Below are positions 6,297 through 12,746 of a stretch of 16,117 nucleotides of DNA, one piece after another (position 1 is the first letter of the stretch; the number at the start of each line of letters is the position of its first letter). Position numbers and translations under genes: made by a program. The DNA comes from Caulobacteraceae bacterium UBA6225 (GTDB lineage: Bacteria > Pseudomonadota > Alphaproteobacteria > Caulobacterales > Caulobacteraceae). The DNA lies in NCBI GenBank assembly GCA_002441055.1, contig DJWR01000212.1, positions 1-16,117 on the forward strand, in the 5' to 3' direction. The notes below the pieces were generated by a model. That model saw only the letters and a list, made by a program, of their open reading frames with translations. It was not told the DNA's origin and did no database searches.

Positions 6297-6470
6297 CCCT
6301 CGCCGCACGTCTAACTTTGCGGTGAGGGTCCGCAGTCCGCTCCTGGGCTGCGGTCTCGCCTTGCCCAATCGCAACGTCCCGCTTCACATAACTGTGGAAG
6401 TTGGAGGTTACGGGTCGGGAGCAGCGATAGCGGTTTCGGCTTCGGACGCAGCGAAAGCGGGTTCGGAGCC
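6297..6470 (+). other. Candidate structured RNA or leader (four hairpins)
   Basis: Four helices follow one another. (1) 6297-6307 with 6318-6328: 11 pairs including one G-U. (2) 6330-6338 with 6345-6353: nine pairs including one G-U. (3) 6382-6388 with 6393-6400: seven pairs with one bulged G. (4) 6438-6447 with 6461-6470: ten pairs including two G-U, capped by a short GC helix closing a GAAA tetraloop at 6453-6456. Helices of this length occur by chance in GC-rich DNA, but the series, the G-U pairs and the GNRA cap make an RNA plausible. It does not match tmRNA, RNase P RNA or SRP RNA motifs that I know. No T-tract follows. Confidence 0.35.
6421..6466. repeat. 19-base imperfect direct repeat, 27-base period
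   Basis: GCAGCGATAGCGGTTTCGG (6421-6439) and GCAGCGAAAGCGGGTTCGG (6448-6466) agree at 17 of 19 positions. The second copy forms the loop side of the fourth predicted hairpin. Confidence 0.75.
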
Positions 6471-6527
6471 AGACTTATTCAACTAGGGTAGGAGACGCTC
6501 TCGCGCGACGACCCTCGGTCCAAACGT

Positions 6528-6535
6528 GCTAGACC
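6528..6535 (+). promoter_or_regulatory. Candidate -10 element for exbB
   Basis: GCTAGACC matches six of the seven defined positions of GCTANAWC and lies 18 bases before the exbB ATG. A convincing -35 at the proper distance was not seen; GCGACG at 6505-6510 is the nearest. If used, transcription would begin near 6541 and the hairpin block upstream would not be part of the exbB mRNA. Confidence 0.3.
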
Positions 6536-6553
6536 ATTAGGAACTGGCGACAG

Positions 6554-7456
6554 ATGCTCGACAAAAAACGGAACACCCCCCTCATCGCTCTCATCGGCGC
6601 GGCTGCGTTGATGATGGGCGCCCCGGCGTTCGCGCAGGACGCCGCTCCAGCGGATCCGGCCGCCGCCGAGGCCCCGGCCGAAGCCGCCGAACCGGCCGCC
6701 GAAGCCGCTCCCGCCGAGCCCGCGCCTGCGGCTCCCGCGGAAGAAGTGTCCACCGACGTGGGTGGTCACGGCGAACTGACCATCATGGCGATGTTCCTGG
6801 ACGCTCAGCCGGTCGGTAAGGCCGTTCTGATCGGTCTGGCCCTGGCGTCGATCTTCTCCTGGACCCTGCTGCTGACCAAGCTCTTCGAGTTTGGCGGCCT
6901 GGAACGTCAAACCAACCGCTTCCTGGAAGCCTTCCGGGGCGCCAAGAACACCAGCGACATCGGCCGTATCGCCATGTCCGACGAGTTCGAAGGCAACCCG
7001 CTGGCCGACATGGCCGCGGCCGCCGTGCAAGAAATCGAGGTCTCCCGTCAGGCGGGCCTGAACATCTCCGGCGAACATCGCGAAACCACCATCAGCCGCG
7101 CTGTTGCGGCCGTGGCCGGCGTGCAGGCCTCCCTGGCCAAGCGTCTGTCGGGCGGCATGCAGTTCCTGGCCTCGGTCGGCTCCAACGGTCCGTTCATCGG
7201 TCTGTTCGGCACCGTGTACGGGATCATGTACTCGTTCATCGGCATCGCGAACACCAACACGACCAACCTGGCCGTCGTGGCGCCCGGTATCGCCGAAGCC
7301 CTGCTGGCCACCGGTATGGGTCTCTTCGCCGCTATCCCGTCGGTTATCTTCTACAACTACTTCCAGACGCGCATCTCCGCTTACGGCGCGCGCTCGGAAG
7401 GGTTTGTCGCTGAACTTCTGAACGCGATCTCCCGGCAGCTCGACAAGGGGGCCTAA
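6554..7456 (+). CDS. exbB: TonB-system proton channel ExbB (MotA/TolQ/ExbB family)
   Basis: This 300-residue inner-membrane protein forms, with ExbD, the proton-driven motor that energises TonB. It begins with a cleavable signal peptide (about 1-27, GAPAFA/QD), then an Ala/Pro/Glu-rich stretch (about 29-66). The first transmembrane helix is at about 81-105 (KAVLIGLALASIFSWTLLLTKLF). The MotA/TolQ/ExbB core follows, with SVGSNGPFIGLFGTVYGIMYSF, typical of the second helix, and GIAEALLATGMGLFAAIPSVIFYNYF, the third. The N-terminal secretion signal and extension make it longer than E. coli ExbB (about 244 residues). The ATG at 6554 gives the full signal peptide; only a weak AGGA lies upstream. 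exbD begins five bases after its stop. Confidence 0.95.
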   Translation: MLDKKRNTPLIALIGAAALMMGAPAFAQDAAPADPAAAEAPAEAAEPAAEAAPAEPAPAAPAEEVSTDVGGHGELTIMAMFLDAQPVGKAVLIGLALASIFSWTLLLTKLFEFGGLERQTNRFLEAFRGAKNTSDIGRIAMSDEFEGNPLADMAAAAVQEIEVSRQAGLNISGEHRETTISRAVAAVAGVQASLAKRLSGGMQFLASVGSNGPFIGLFGTVYGIMYSFIGIANTNTTNLAVVAPGIAEALLATGMGLFAAIPSVIFYNYFQTRISAYGARSEGFVAELLNAISRQLDKGA

Positions 7457-7461
7457 ACCCA

Positions 7462-7893
7462 ATGGCCGCTAAACTCTCAGGGTCTGGGGGTGGCAGGTAC
7501 GAAACGGAGCAGAACAGCGAAATCAATGTGACGCCCTTCGTGGACGTCATGCTGGTTCTCCTGATCATCTTCATGGTGGCGGCGCCGCTGGCCAGTGTGA
7601 CGGTCCAGGTAGCTCTTCCGCCAGCCGTCGCCGAGCCATCCGCAAACCCGCCTAAACCGGTCTACATTTCGATCCAGTCAAACGGATCCATCTACATCGG
7701 TGACTTCCAGACCGATCTGGCGGATCTCGGCTCTGACCTCCGGTCGAACATTGGGCAGCGGAACCCGGAACGTGAGCGCATCTTCATCCGCGCCGACAAA
7801 GACACCTACTACGGTGACTTCATGGGCGTGATGAACATGCTGCAGGACAATGGGTTCTACAGCGTGGCGCTCATCGGCGAAGAAGACAATTGA
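7462..7893 (+). CDS. exbD: Biopolymer transport protein ExbD
   Basis: The 143-residue protein has the ExbD/TolR layout: a short cytoplasmic N-terminus, the signature INVTPFVDVMLVLLIIFMV (21-39), and a periplasmic domain to the end. D28 in FVDVML is the conserved membrane aspartate that carries protons through the motor (D25 in E. coli ExbD). The periplasmic part shows PKPVYISIQSNGSIYIGD and ERIFIRADKDTYYGDFMGVMNMLQDNGFYSVALI, typical of the family. It starts five bases after exbB and is followed by tonB 12 bases later, so the three genes form one operon and one complex. Length is normal. Confidence 0.96.
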   Translation: MAAKLSGSGGGRYETEQNSEINVTPFVDVMLVLLIIFMVAAPLASVTVQVALPPAVAEPSANPPKPVYISIQSNGSIYIGDFQTDLADLGSDLRSNIGQRNPERERIFIRADKDTYYGDFMGVMNMLQDNGFYSVALIGEEDN

Positions 7894-7905
7894 GGAGGGT
7901 GAGGC

Positions 7906-8610
7906 ATGTCTGAAACCAGTGACACGACTCACATTCATCACAGTCCGTTCGATGCGCCGAAGCCGAAGCGCAATAACGGCATCATCGTCGCCGTTATTGT
8001 CTCGATCGTGGTTCACGTCGCGCTTGGTCTTTACCTGTATAAGACCAAGTTCGAACCCACTTATCGGGAGTACTCAGAGGATGTGACGGACGTGGCGATC
8101 ATCAAGCCCGCCCCGCCGCCGCCGCCTCCGCCGCCTCCGCCGCCGCCGTCCAATACGCCGCCGCCGCCGCCGCCGAAGCTTCAGCCTCGGCCGCCGGTGA
8201 CGCCGCCGGCCGGGTTGGCCACGATCCCGCCTCTGCCGGTTCCGCCGGTTCAAGAGCGGATCGAGCAGCCCAAGCCGCCGGCTCCGCCGCCGCCGACGCC
8301 TCCGCGTCCGTCGGTGATCACCAACCCTGACTGGGCTCGTCTGCCTAGTGGGGAAGATGTGGCCCGCTACTATCCTGACCGCGCTCAGCGGATGGGTGCA
8401 GAGGGCCGGGTGGTTCTGAGCTGCTCGGTGACGGCCCGGGGCACGCTGGAAGGCTGCTCTGTGGTTGAAGAGAACCCGTCCGATCAGGACTTCGGCGCCG
8501 CCGCTCTGCGGATGACCCGACTGTTCCGGATGCGTCCTCGTACCGCCGATGGCGCCCCTGTTGAGGGCGGCACCGTGCGCATCCCGATCTCCTTCCGTCT
8601 TCCCCAGTAG
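7906..8610 (+). CDS. tonB: Energy transducer TonB
   Basis: The 234-residue protein carries proton-motive energy from ExbB-ExbD across the periplasm to outer-membrane receptors such as BtuB. A short cytoplasmic tail precedes one transmembrane helix (about 26-45) that contains S33-x3-H37, the SxxxH motif required in E. coli TonB. A long Pro-rich spacer (about 67-145) follows, including a run of 12 prolines and a second run of six. The C-terminal TonB domain (about 150-234) shows the RYYPDRAQRMGAEGRVVLSCSVTARG start and the RIPISFRLP end. Two cysteines in the domain, in LSCSV and EGCSV, could form a disulphide. GGAGGG lies just before the ATG. A strong terminator ends the operon. Confidence 0.96.
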   Translation: MSETSDTTHIHHSPFDAPKPKRNNGIIVAVIVSIVVHVALGLYLYKTKFEPTYREYSEDVTDVAIIKPAPPPPPPPPPPPPSNTPPPPPPKLQPRPPVTPPAGLATIPPLPVPPVQERIEQPKPPAPPPPTPPRPSVITNPDWARLPSGEDVARYYPDRAQRMGAEGRVVLSCSVTARGTLEGCSVVEENPSDQDFGAAALRMTRLFRMRPRTADGAPVEGGTVRIPISFRLPQ

Positions 8611-8635
8611 GAAGTCGTCAGGATCACGGAAATTG

Positions 8636-8670
8636 GCCCCGGGGACCTCAGGTCTCCGGGGCTTTTTCTT
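8636..8670 (+). terminator. Rho-independent terminator of exbB-exbD-tonB
   Basis: A 12-pair stem (8636-8647 with 8651-8662, one G-U pair) with a three-base TCA loop is followed by TTTTT at 8663-8667 and more T residues. It lies 25 bases after the tonB stop. Confidence 0.93.
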
Positions 8671-8696
8671 TGCCTCAGCCGGCTCGCCGATGGCCC

Positions 8697-8725
8697 TTGA
8701 TCCGGCAGGCCGGCGCCACTACAAC
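8697..8725 (+). promoter_or_regulatory. Promoter of tRNA-His
   Basis: TTGATCC (8697-8703), 14 bases, then ACTACAAC (8718-8725), six of the seven defined positions of GCTANAWC. Transcription would begin near 8732, about 11 bases before the mature tRNA. Confidence 0.6.
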
Positions 8726-8742
8726 CCTTTCCCTCGCGATGC

Positions 8743-8819
8743 GCCGCCTTAGCTCAGTTGGTTAGAGCGCCAGATTGTGGCTCTGGAGGTCCTCGGTTCG
8801 AACCCGAGAGGTGGTACCA
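8743..8819 (+). tRNA. tRNA-His (anticodon GTG), alphaproteobacterial type
   Basis: A 77-base cloverleaf: acceptor GCCGCCT pairing with AGGTGGT (two G-U pairs, including G1-U72), D arm GCTC...GAGC, anticodon stem CCAGA/TCTGG with loop TTGTGGC (anticodon GTG at 8777-8779), T arm CTCGG-TTCGAAC-CCGAG, encoded CCA. The discriminator is A73 and the base before G1 is C, so the usual G-1:C73 pair of tRNA-His is absent. This is the known variant of a group of alphaproteobacteria that have a divergent histidyl-tRNA synthetase. Confidence 0.97.
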
Positions 8820-8826
8820 TCGCGCA

Positions 8827-8846
8827 AGGGCCGATCACTCGGCCTT
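8827..8846 (+). terminator. Weak terminator-like hairpin after tRNA-His
   Basis: GGCCGA (8829-8834) pairs with TCGGCC (8839-8844) around a TCAC loop, with A-T pairs possible outside after one bulged G. It lies ten bases after the tRNA and is followed only by TTCGTCCCT, so termination is plausible but weak. Confidence 0.4.
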
Positions 8847-8918
8847 CGTCCCTCCGTCACATTACCTCGTCATAAGAGCGCCGGAGCTTTGTGCTCACTT
8901 GCGTTCCGTAGAGGCCCC

Positions 8919-10373
8919 ATGACCGTTTTCCGTCTTCGTCGCGCCCTGGGGGTGATCGCCCCGGCCTGTGTCGCAGCGTTCGCCCTCACCAGCAGTCCAG
9001 CCATTGCGAACCCGCAGGCGGCGCTCGAGGCGGCGCTTGAGCGAGCGCCTAACCCGGCCCCGGCGCGGAACGTCATCCTGTTCATTGGCGACGGCATGGG
9101 GGTTTCCACGGTCACGGCGACCCGAATTCTGGCAGGGCAGCGGGCCGGGGCCGATGGCGCCTCCTATGATCTGGCCTTCGACCAGATGCCCTATGGCGGT
9201 CTGGTGCGCACCTATTCGGTGGACGGTCTGGTGACCGATTCGGCCAACGGCGCCTCGGCGATCACCACAGGGTATCGGACGATCAACGGCGCGCTTGGGG
9301 TGGATGGGGAGACCCGCCGCGGGGTCTGTGACCCGACCCGCAACGTCCCGACGCTCGCCCAGCGGGCCAAGCGGGAGCTGGGCAAGGCCGTGGGCGTGGT
9401 GTCCACCGCCGCGATCACCGACGCCTCCCCTGCGGCCTTCTACGCCCACAGCCCGGCCAGGTCCTGGCAGAGCGACGCCGACCTGCCCGCCGCCGCCCGT
9501 GAGGCGGGCTGCGTCGACATCGCCGCCCAGCTGGTGATGGCCGCTGACGACATCCGCCCGGATATCGCCCTGGGTGGGGGCTTGAGCTTCTTCCAACCTA
9601 AATCGGCGGGTGGTCGTCGCGAGGACGGCCAGGACTTGCCGGCCCTGTGGGCGGCCCGGCCAGACAGCGCCTTTGTCACTGATCGTGACAGCCTGAACCT
9701 CGCGGTCGCCGAGGGGCGTGACGTGCTGGGTCTGTTCGCGCCCGTGCACATTCCGCACGAGGTGAACCGGCCTTCAGTGGCGCCCCAGATCCCGACCCTC
9801 GAAGAGATGACCCGGGCGGCTATCACCCGCCTGGGAACGGCGCCGGAGGGCTATGTCCTGTTGGTCGAAGCCGCCCATATCGACAAGGCCCACCACGCGG
9901 GGCTGCTCAACGCCTCTCTGACCGAAGGAATCGAGCTGTCCAAGGCCGTCGCCGCGGCCATGTCCATGACGGACCCGGCCGACACCCTGATCATCGTCAC
10001 CGCCGATCACAGTCATGGCCTGACCCTCAATGGGGGTGGCCGGGGTGATGACGTGCTGGGCCTGATTCAAGGTCCCGCCGGCGAGCCCAGGCTGGCGGGC
10101 GATGGCCTGCCGGTTCCCATCCTGCTCTACGCCACCGGTCCCGGCGGAGCCGAGGCTGGGGCAGGGCGGCCAGACCTGGACGGCGTCGACCTGACCGCGA
10201 TCGACCATGTTCGCCAGGCCGGCGTTCGGCTGGGCAGCGCGGCCCACACGGGCGAAGACGTCCCGGCCTATGCGCAGGGTCCAAGCGCGCATCTGGTGAC
10301 CGGCTCCATGGACCAACCCTATCTATTTCAGGTGATGCGTCACGCCCTCAGGCTTCCGGCCGAGGCGCCCTGA
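8919..10373 (+). CDS. Secreted alkaline phosphatase (PhoA-type superfamily)
   Basis: The 484-residue protein releases phosphate from phosphomonoesters in the periplasm or outside the cell. A signal peptide spans about 1-30 (cleavage near AIA/NP). Metal and catalytic motifs are in order: NVILFIGDGMG with D58; LVTDSANGASAITTGYRTINGALGVD with nucleophile S108; VEAAHIDKAHHAG, a metal-ligand loop; TADHSHGLTL; and HTGEDVPAYAQGP near the C-terminus. Length fits the family. The ATG at 8919 is chosen because it begins a proper signal peptide and has GAGG upstream; the frame is open back into tRNA-His, which rules out earlier starts. The gene is probably transcribed alone. A CGTCA pair upstream has a 13-base period, not the 11 of a Pho box, so phosphate control is uncertain. 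Confidence 0.93.
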   Translation: MTVFRLRRALGVIAPACVAAFALTSSPAIANPQAALEAALERAPNPAPARNVILFIGDGMGVSTVTATRILAGQRAGADGASYDLAFDQMPYGGLVRTYSVDGLVTDSANGASAITTGYRTINGALGVDGETRRGVCDPTRNVPTLAQRAKRELGKAVGVVSTAAITDASPAAFYAHSPARSWQSDADLPAAAREAGCVDIAAQLVMAADDIRPDIALGGGLSFFQPKSAGGRREDGQDLPALWAARPDSAFVTDRDSLNLAVAEGRDVLGLFAPVHIPHEVNRPSVAPQIPTLEEMTRAAITRLGTAPEGYVLLVEAAHIDKAHHAGLLNASLTEGIELSKAVAAAMSMTDPADTLIIVTADHSHGLTLNGGGRGDDVLGLIQGPAGEPRLAGDGLPVPILLYATGPGGAEAGAGRPDLDGVDLTAIDHVRQAGVRLGSAAHTGEDVPAYAQGPSAHLVTGSMDQPYLFQVMRHALRLPAEAP

Positions 10374-10398
10374 GGGGCTTGCCAGCTCGGGCGCGCGA

Positions 10399-10427
10399 TT
10401 GACGGGGCGATCTGCCCCGCCTATGGG
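10399..10427 (+). promoter_or_regulatory. Promoter of the B12 uptake operon
   Basis: TTGACG (10399-10404), a 17-base spacer, then TATGGG (10422-10427). Transcription would start near 10434, just before the riboswitch. The spacer holds a 6-base perfect inverted repeat, CGGGGC (10403-10408) and GCCCCG (10414-10419), around GATCT. Confidence 0.55.
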
Positions 10428-10433
10428 CTGGAC

Positions 10434-10610
10434 TGTGACAGGTTCCCCGGAAGGGGATCAAAAGGGAACTCAGGTGTAAAACCTGGGCTGCCCCCGCAAC
10501 TGTAAGCGGTGAGCCCGTACGCCATTTGAGCCACTGGATCCTCGGATCTGGGAAGGCGGCGTGCAGAGCGGCTATGACCCGCGAGCCAGGAGACCTGCCT
10601 GTCGCGGTCG
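10434..10610 (+). promoter_or_regulatory. Cobalamin riboswitch
   Basis: The aptamer shows its conserved blocks in order: GGTTCCCC near 10441, AAAAGGGAACTCAGGTG, the AAACCTGGGCTGCCCCCGC core followed by AACTGTAAGCGGTGAGC, GCCACTGG, TGGGAAGGCGGC, ATGACCCGCGAGCC, and the B12 box AGCCAGGAGACCTGCC at 10584-10599. It binds adenosylcobalamin or a related form and shuts expression off. About 170 bases separate it from the btuB ATG. No hairpin with a T-tract was found there, so control of translation start is more likely than attenuation. A 6-bp TGTCGC/GCGACA stem (10600-10605 with 10658-10663) encloses the first part of the expression platform. Confidence 0.95.
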
Positions 10611-10778
10611 TCCTTCGTCCGGCCGGGGTGCGCCGAGCGAACGGGTCTACCCGGGTGGCGACAACCGTCCAGGGCCGCGCAAGGGCGTGGGTCCCGGCGG
10701 GGTCGTGCGCGCGCGTAAGGCTCCCCGTGGTCCGCTCCCTTGACGGCTCGTTGTCGTCAATTCGAGGGGCAAGACCCA

Positions 10779-12746
10779 ATGAAGTCCGTTCTGTTCTCCA
10801 CAGCCGCCCTGCTGGGCGTTCTGTCGGCCCATACGGCCCTGGCCCAGCCAGCGGCTGCGCCCGACGTGGCCAGCGCCGAGGCCTCCAACGCCGTTCGCGC
10901 TGTGGTGGTCACCGCCAATCGCGCCCCCACCGCTGCGACTGTGGTGGCCCAGGCCGTCACCGTCATAGACCGCGCCGACATCGAGGCCAGCCAGGCCATC
11001 CTCATCCCAGATCTGCTGGGCCGCACCGCCGGCGTCACCCTGTCGCGCAATGGGGGACCTGGCGGCGTAACGGCTCTGCGGATTCGTGGGGCTGAGACTG
11101 ACCAGACCCTGGTGGTCATTGACGGGGTCCGCCTCAACGACATGGCCCAGCCCGGCGCCGGCTACAACTTCGCCAACCTGCTGACCGGCGATGTGGCCCG
11201 GGTGGAGGTGCTGCGCGGCGCCCAGTCCACCCTGTGGGGCAGCCAGGCCATCGGCGGTGTCGTCAATGTGGTCACCACCGCGCCGACGGAGCCGTTTCAG
11301 GCCAGCCTGGACGCAGAAGGCGGCAGCCTGTCCACCGCCTATGTCCGTGGCGGCGTGGGCGGGGCCGGGGAGCGCCTCAACTGGCGGCTTGGCGCGGGCT
11401 ACTACACCACCGATGGGGTGTCGGCGGTGGCCGGGGGCGCCGAGGATGACGGGTTCCAGCACACCAGCCTCAATGGCCGTCTTGGGCTGAAACTCACCGA
11501 CGCCCTGTCGTTCGATCTGCGGGGGATCTATTCTTACGGCCGGGCCCAGGTGGATGGCTTTCCTGCGCCAGCCTTCAGCTTCGCTGATACGGCTGAGTAT
11601 GGCGTCACCGAGGAGGTGGCCGCCTATGCCGGCCTGAACCTCGCCCTTCTGGACGACCGCTTCCGCAACCGACTGGCCTATTCCCACACCCGCACCGACC
11701 GGCAGAGCCTCAATCCCGACCAGGCGGTCACCGACGTGACCTTCGACGCCCTCTCGGAGGTGGATCGCTGGGAGTACCAGGGCAGCTTCGCCATCACCGA
11801 GGCTTGGCAGGCGATCTTTGGTCTGGAGCGGGAAGAGGCCAGCATGCGGACCGCCTCGCCCAGCGCGTTCAACCCCAACCCTGCGGCGCAGTCCGCCCGC
11901 GCCGATCTAGACAGCGCCTATGTTCAGCTTCAGGGACCATTGATCACCGGCCTGTCGGCGACCCTCGGCGTTCGCCGCGACGAACACGACACCTTTGACG
12001 GCCAGACCCTGGGGCAAGGCGCCCTGGCCTGGGCGCTGAACGATGGGAACACCATTCTGCGGGCCAGCTTTGGCCAGGGCTTCAAGGCGCCGAGCCTCTA
12101 TCAGCTCTATAGCGAGTATGGAAACCTGGCCTTGAACCCCGAGGAGGCCGACGCCTGGGATCTGGGGGTGGAGCAGGTGCTTGCCGACGGCCGGGCCGTG
12201 GTGTCCGCCACCTGGTTCCAGCGGGAGACGGACAATCAGATCGACTATGTGTCCTGTTTCAGCGCGCCGGCAGCCCCCCTCTGCCGCGTCGGCGGGGTGA
12301 CCCGTTTTGGCTATTACAGCAACACTGTTCGCACCGAAGCCCAAGGCGTCGAGCTGATCGGCCAGGCCGAGGTTGGTCCCTTTGAGCTGGCGGCCAACTA
12401 TACCTGGACCGAGGCCACCAACGAGGCCGACGGATCGCCCAACAAGGGCAAGCGCCTGGCGCGGCGGCCCGAGCACCAGGGCTACATGTCGCTGACCCAT
12501 GTCTGGGCGGACGGGCCTTCGGCGACCCTTGCCGTACGCTATGTGGGCGAGGCCTTTGACGACGCGGCCAACCGAAACCGTCTGGAGGCCCGCGCCCTGC
12601 TGGACCTGCGCGCCGCCTGGCCGGTGAGCGAGACCTTCGAGGTCTATGGTCGGGTGGAAAACCTGTTCGATGATCAGGACCCGTCGACCCGCGGCTATGG
12701 CGAGGTGGGCCGCTTCGGGGCGCTCGGCGTGCGGGCCCGGTTCTGA
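10779..12746 (+). CDS. btuB: TonB-dependent vitamin B12 receptor
   Basis: The 655-residue outer-membrane protein imports cobalamin using TonB energy. A signal peptide spans 1-22 (ALA/QP). A TonB box-like AVVVTANR lies at about 41-48. The plug domain (about 50-170) has LLGRTAGVTLSRNGGPGGVTALRIRG, LVVIDGVRLND and LRGAQSTLWGSQAIGGVVNVVTT, close to E. coli BtuB. A 22-strand barrel follows, with SFGQGFKAPSLYQLYSEYGNLALNPEEA near the middle-end and VENLFDDQDPSTRGYGEVGR before the final strand ending in F. The ATG at 10779 gives the signal peptide and has GAGGGG upstream. B12 as substrate is supported by the riboswitch and by btuF, btuC and btuD downstream. Its stop overlaps the btuF start as TGATG. 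Confidence 0.95.
   Translation: MKSVLFSTAALLGVLSAHTALAQPAAAPDVASAEASNAVRAVVVTANRAPTAATVVAQAVTVIDRADIEASQAILIPDLLGRTAGVTLSRNGGPGGVTALRIRGAETDQTLVVIDGVRLNDMAQPGAGYNFANLLTGDVARVEVLRGAQSTLWGSQAIGGVVNVVTTAPTEPFQASLDAEGGSLSTAYVRGGVGGAGERLNWRLGAGYYTTDGVSAVAGGAEDDGFQHTSLNGRLGLKLTDALSFDLRGIYSYGRAQVDGFPAPAFSFADTAEYGVTEEVAAYAGLNLALLDDRFRNRLAYSHTRTDRQSLNPDQAVTDVTFDALSEVDRWEYQGSFAITEAWQAIFGLEREEASMRTASPSAFNPNPAAQSARADLDSAYVQLQGPLITGLSATLGVRRDEHDTFDGQTLGQGALAWALNDGNTILRASFGQGFKAPSLYQLYSEYGNLALNPEEADAWDLGVEQVLADGRAVVSATWFQRETDNQIDYVSCFSAPAAPLCRVGGVTRFGYYSNTVRTEAQGVELIGQAEVGPFELAANYTWTEATNEADGSPNKGKRLARRPEHQGYMSLTHVWADGPSATLAVRYVGEAFDDAANRNRLEARALLDLRAAWPVSETFEVYGRVENLFDDQDPSTRGYGEVGRFGALGVRARF

Larger units (their letters stand above)
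5781..6553. other. Long intergenic stretch without a credible gene
   Basis: About 770 bases between tRNA-Phe and exbB. Open frames here (for example 5853-5999 +, 6045-6314 +, 6286-6486 +, 5923-6156 -) lack ribosome binding sites and recognisable protein features, and several run through strong hairpins. What is visible is an AT-rich patch with inverted repeats at about 6134-6243, a run of four predicted hairpins at 6297-6470, and a 19-base imperfect direct repeat at 6421-6466. No duplicate of the tRNA-Phe 3' end was seen, so there is no sign of an integrated element. Confidence 0.6.

Noticed and set aside
6045..6486. Two overlapping + frames (6045-6314 and 6286-6486) in the gap before exbB
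   Set aside because: They cross the AT-rich dyads and the strong hairpins, have odd composition and no start signals, and the proteins look random.
5705..6553. Integrated element at tRNA-Phe
   Set aside because: No integrase, no transposase and no second copy of the tRNA 3' end were found in the window.
8775..8918. Longer N-terminus for the alkaline phosphatase
   Set aside because: The extension would begin inside tRNA-His and place about 48 charged residues before a clear signal peptide.
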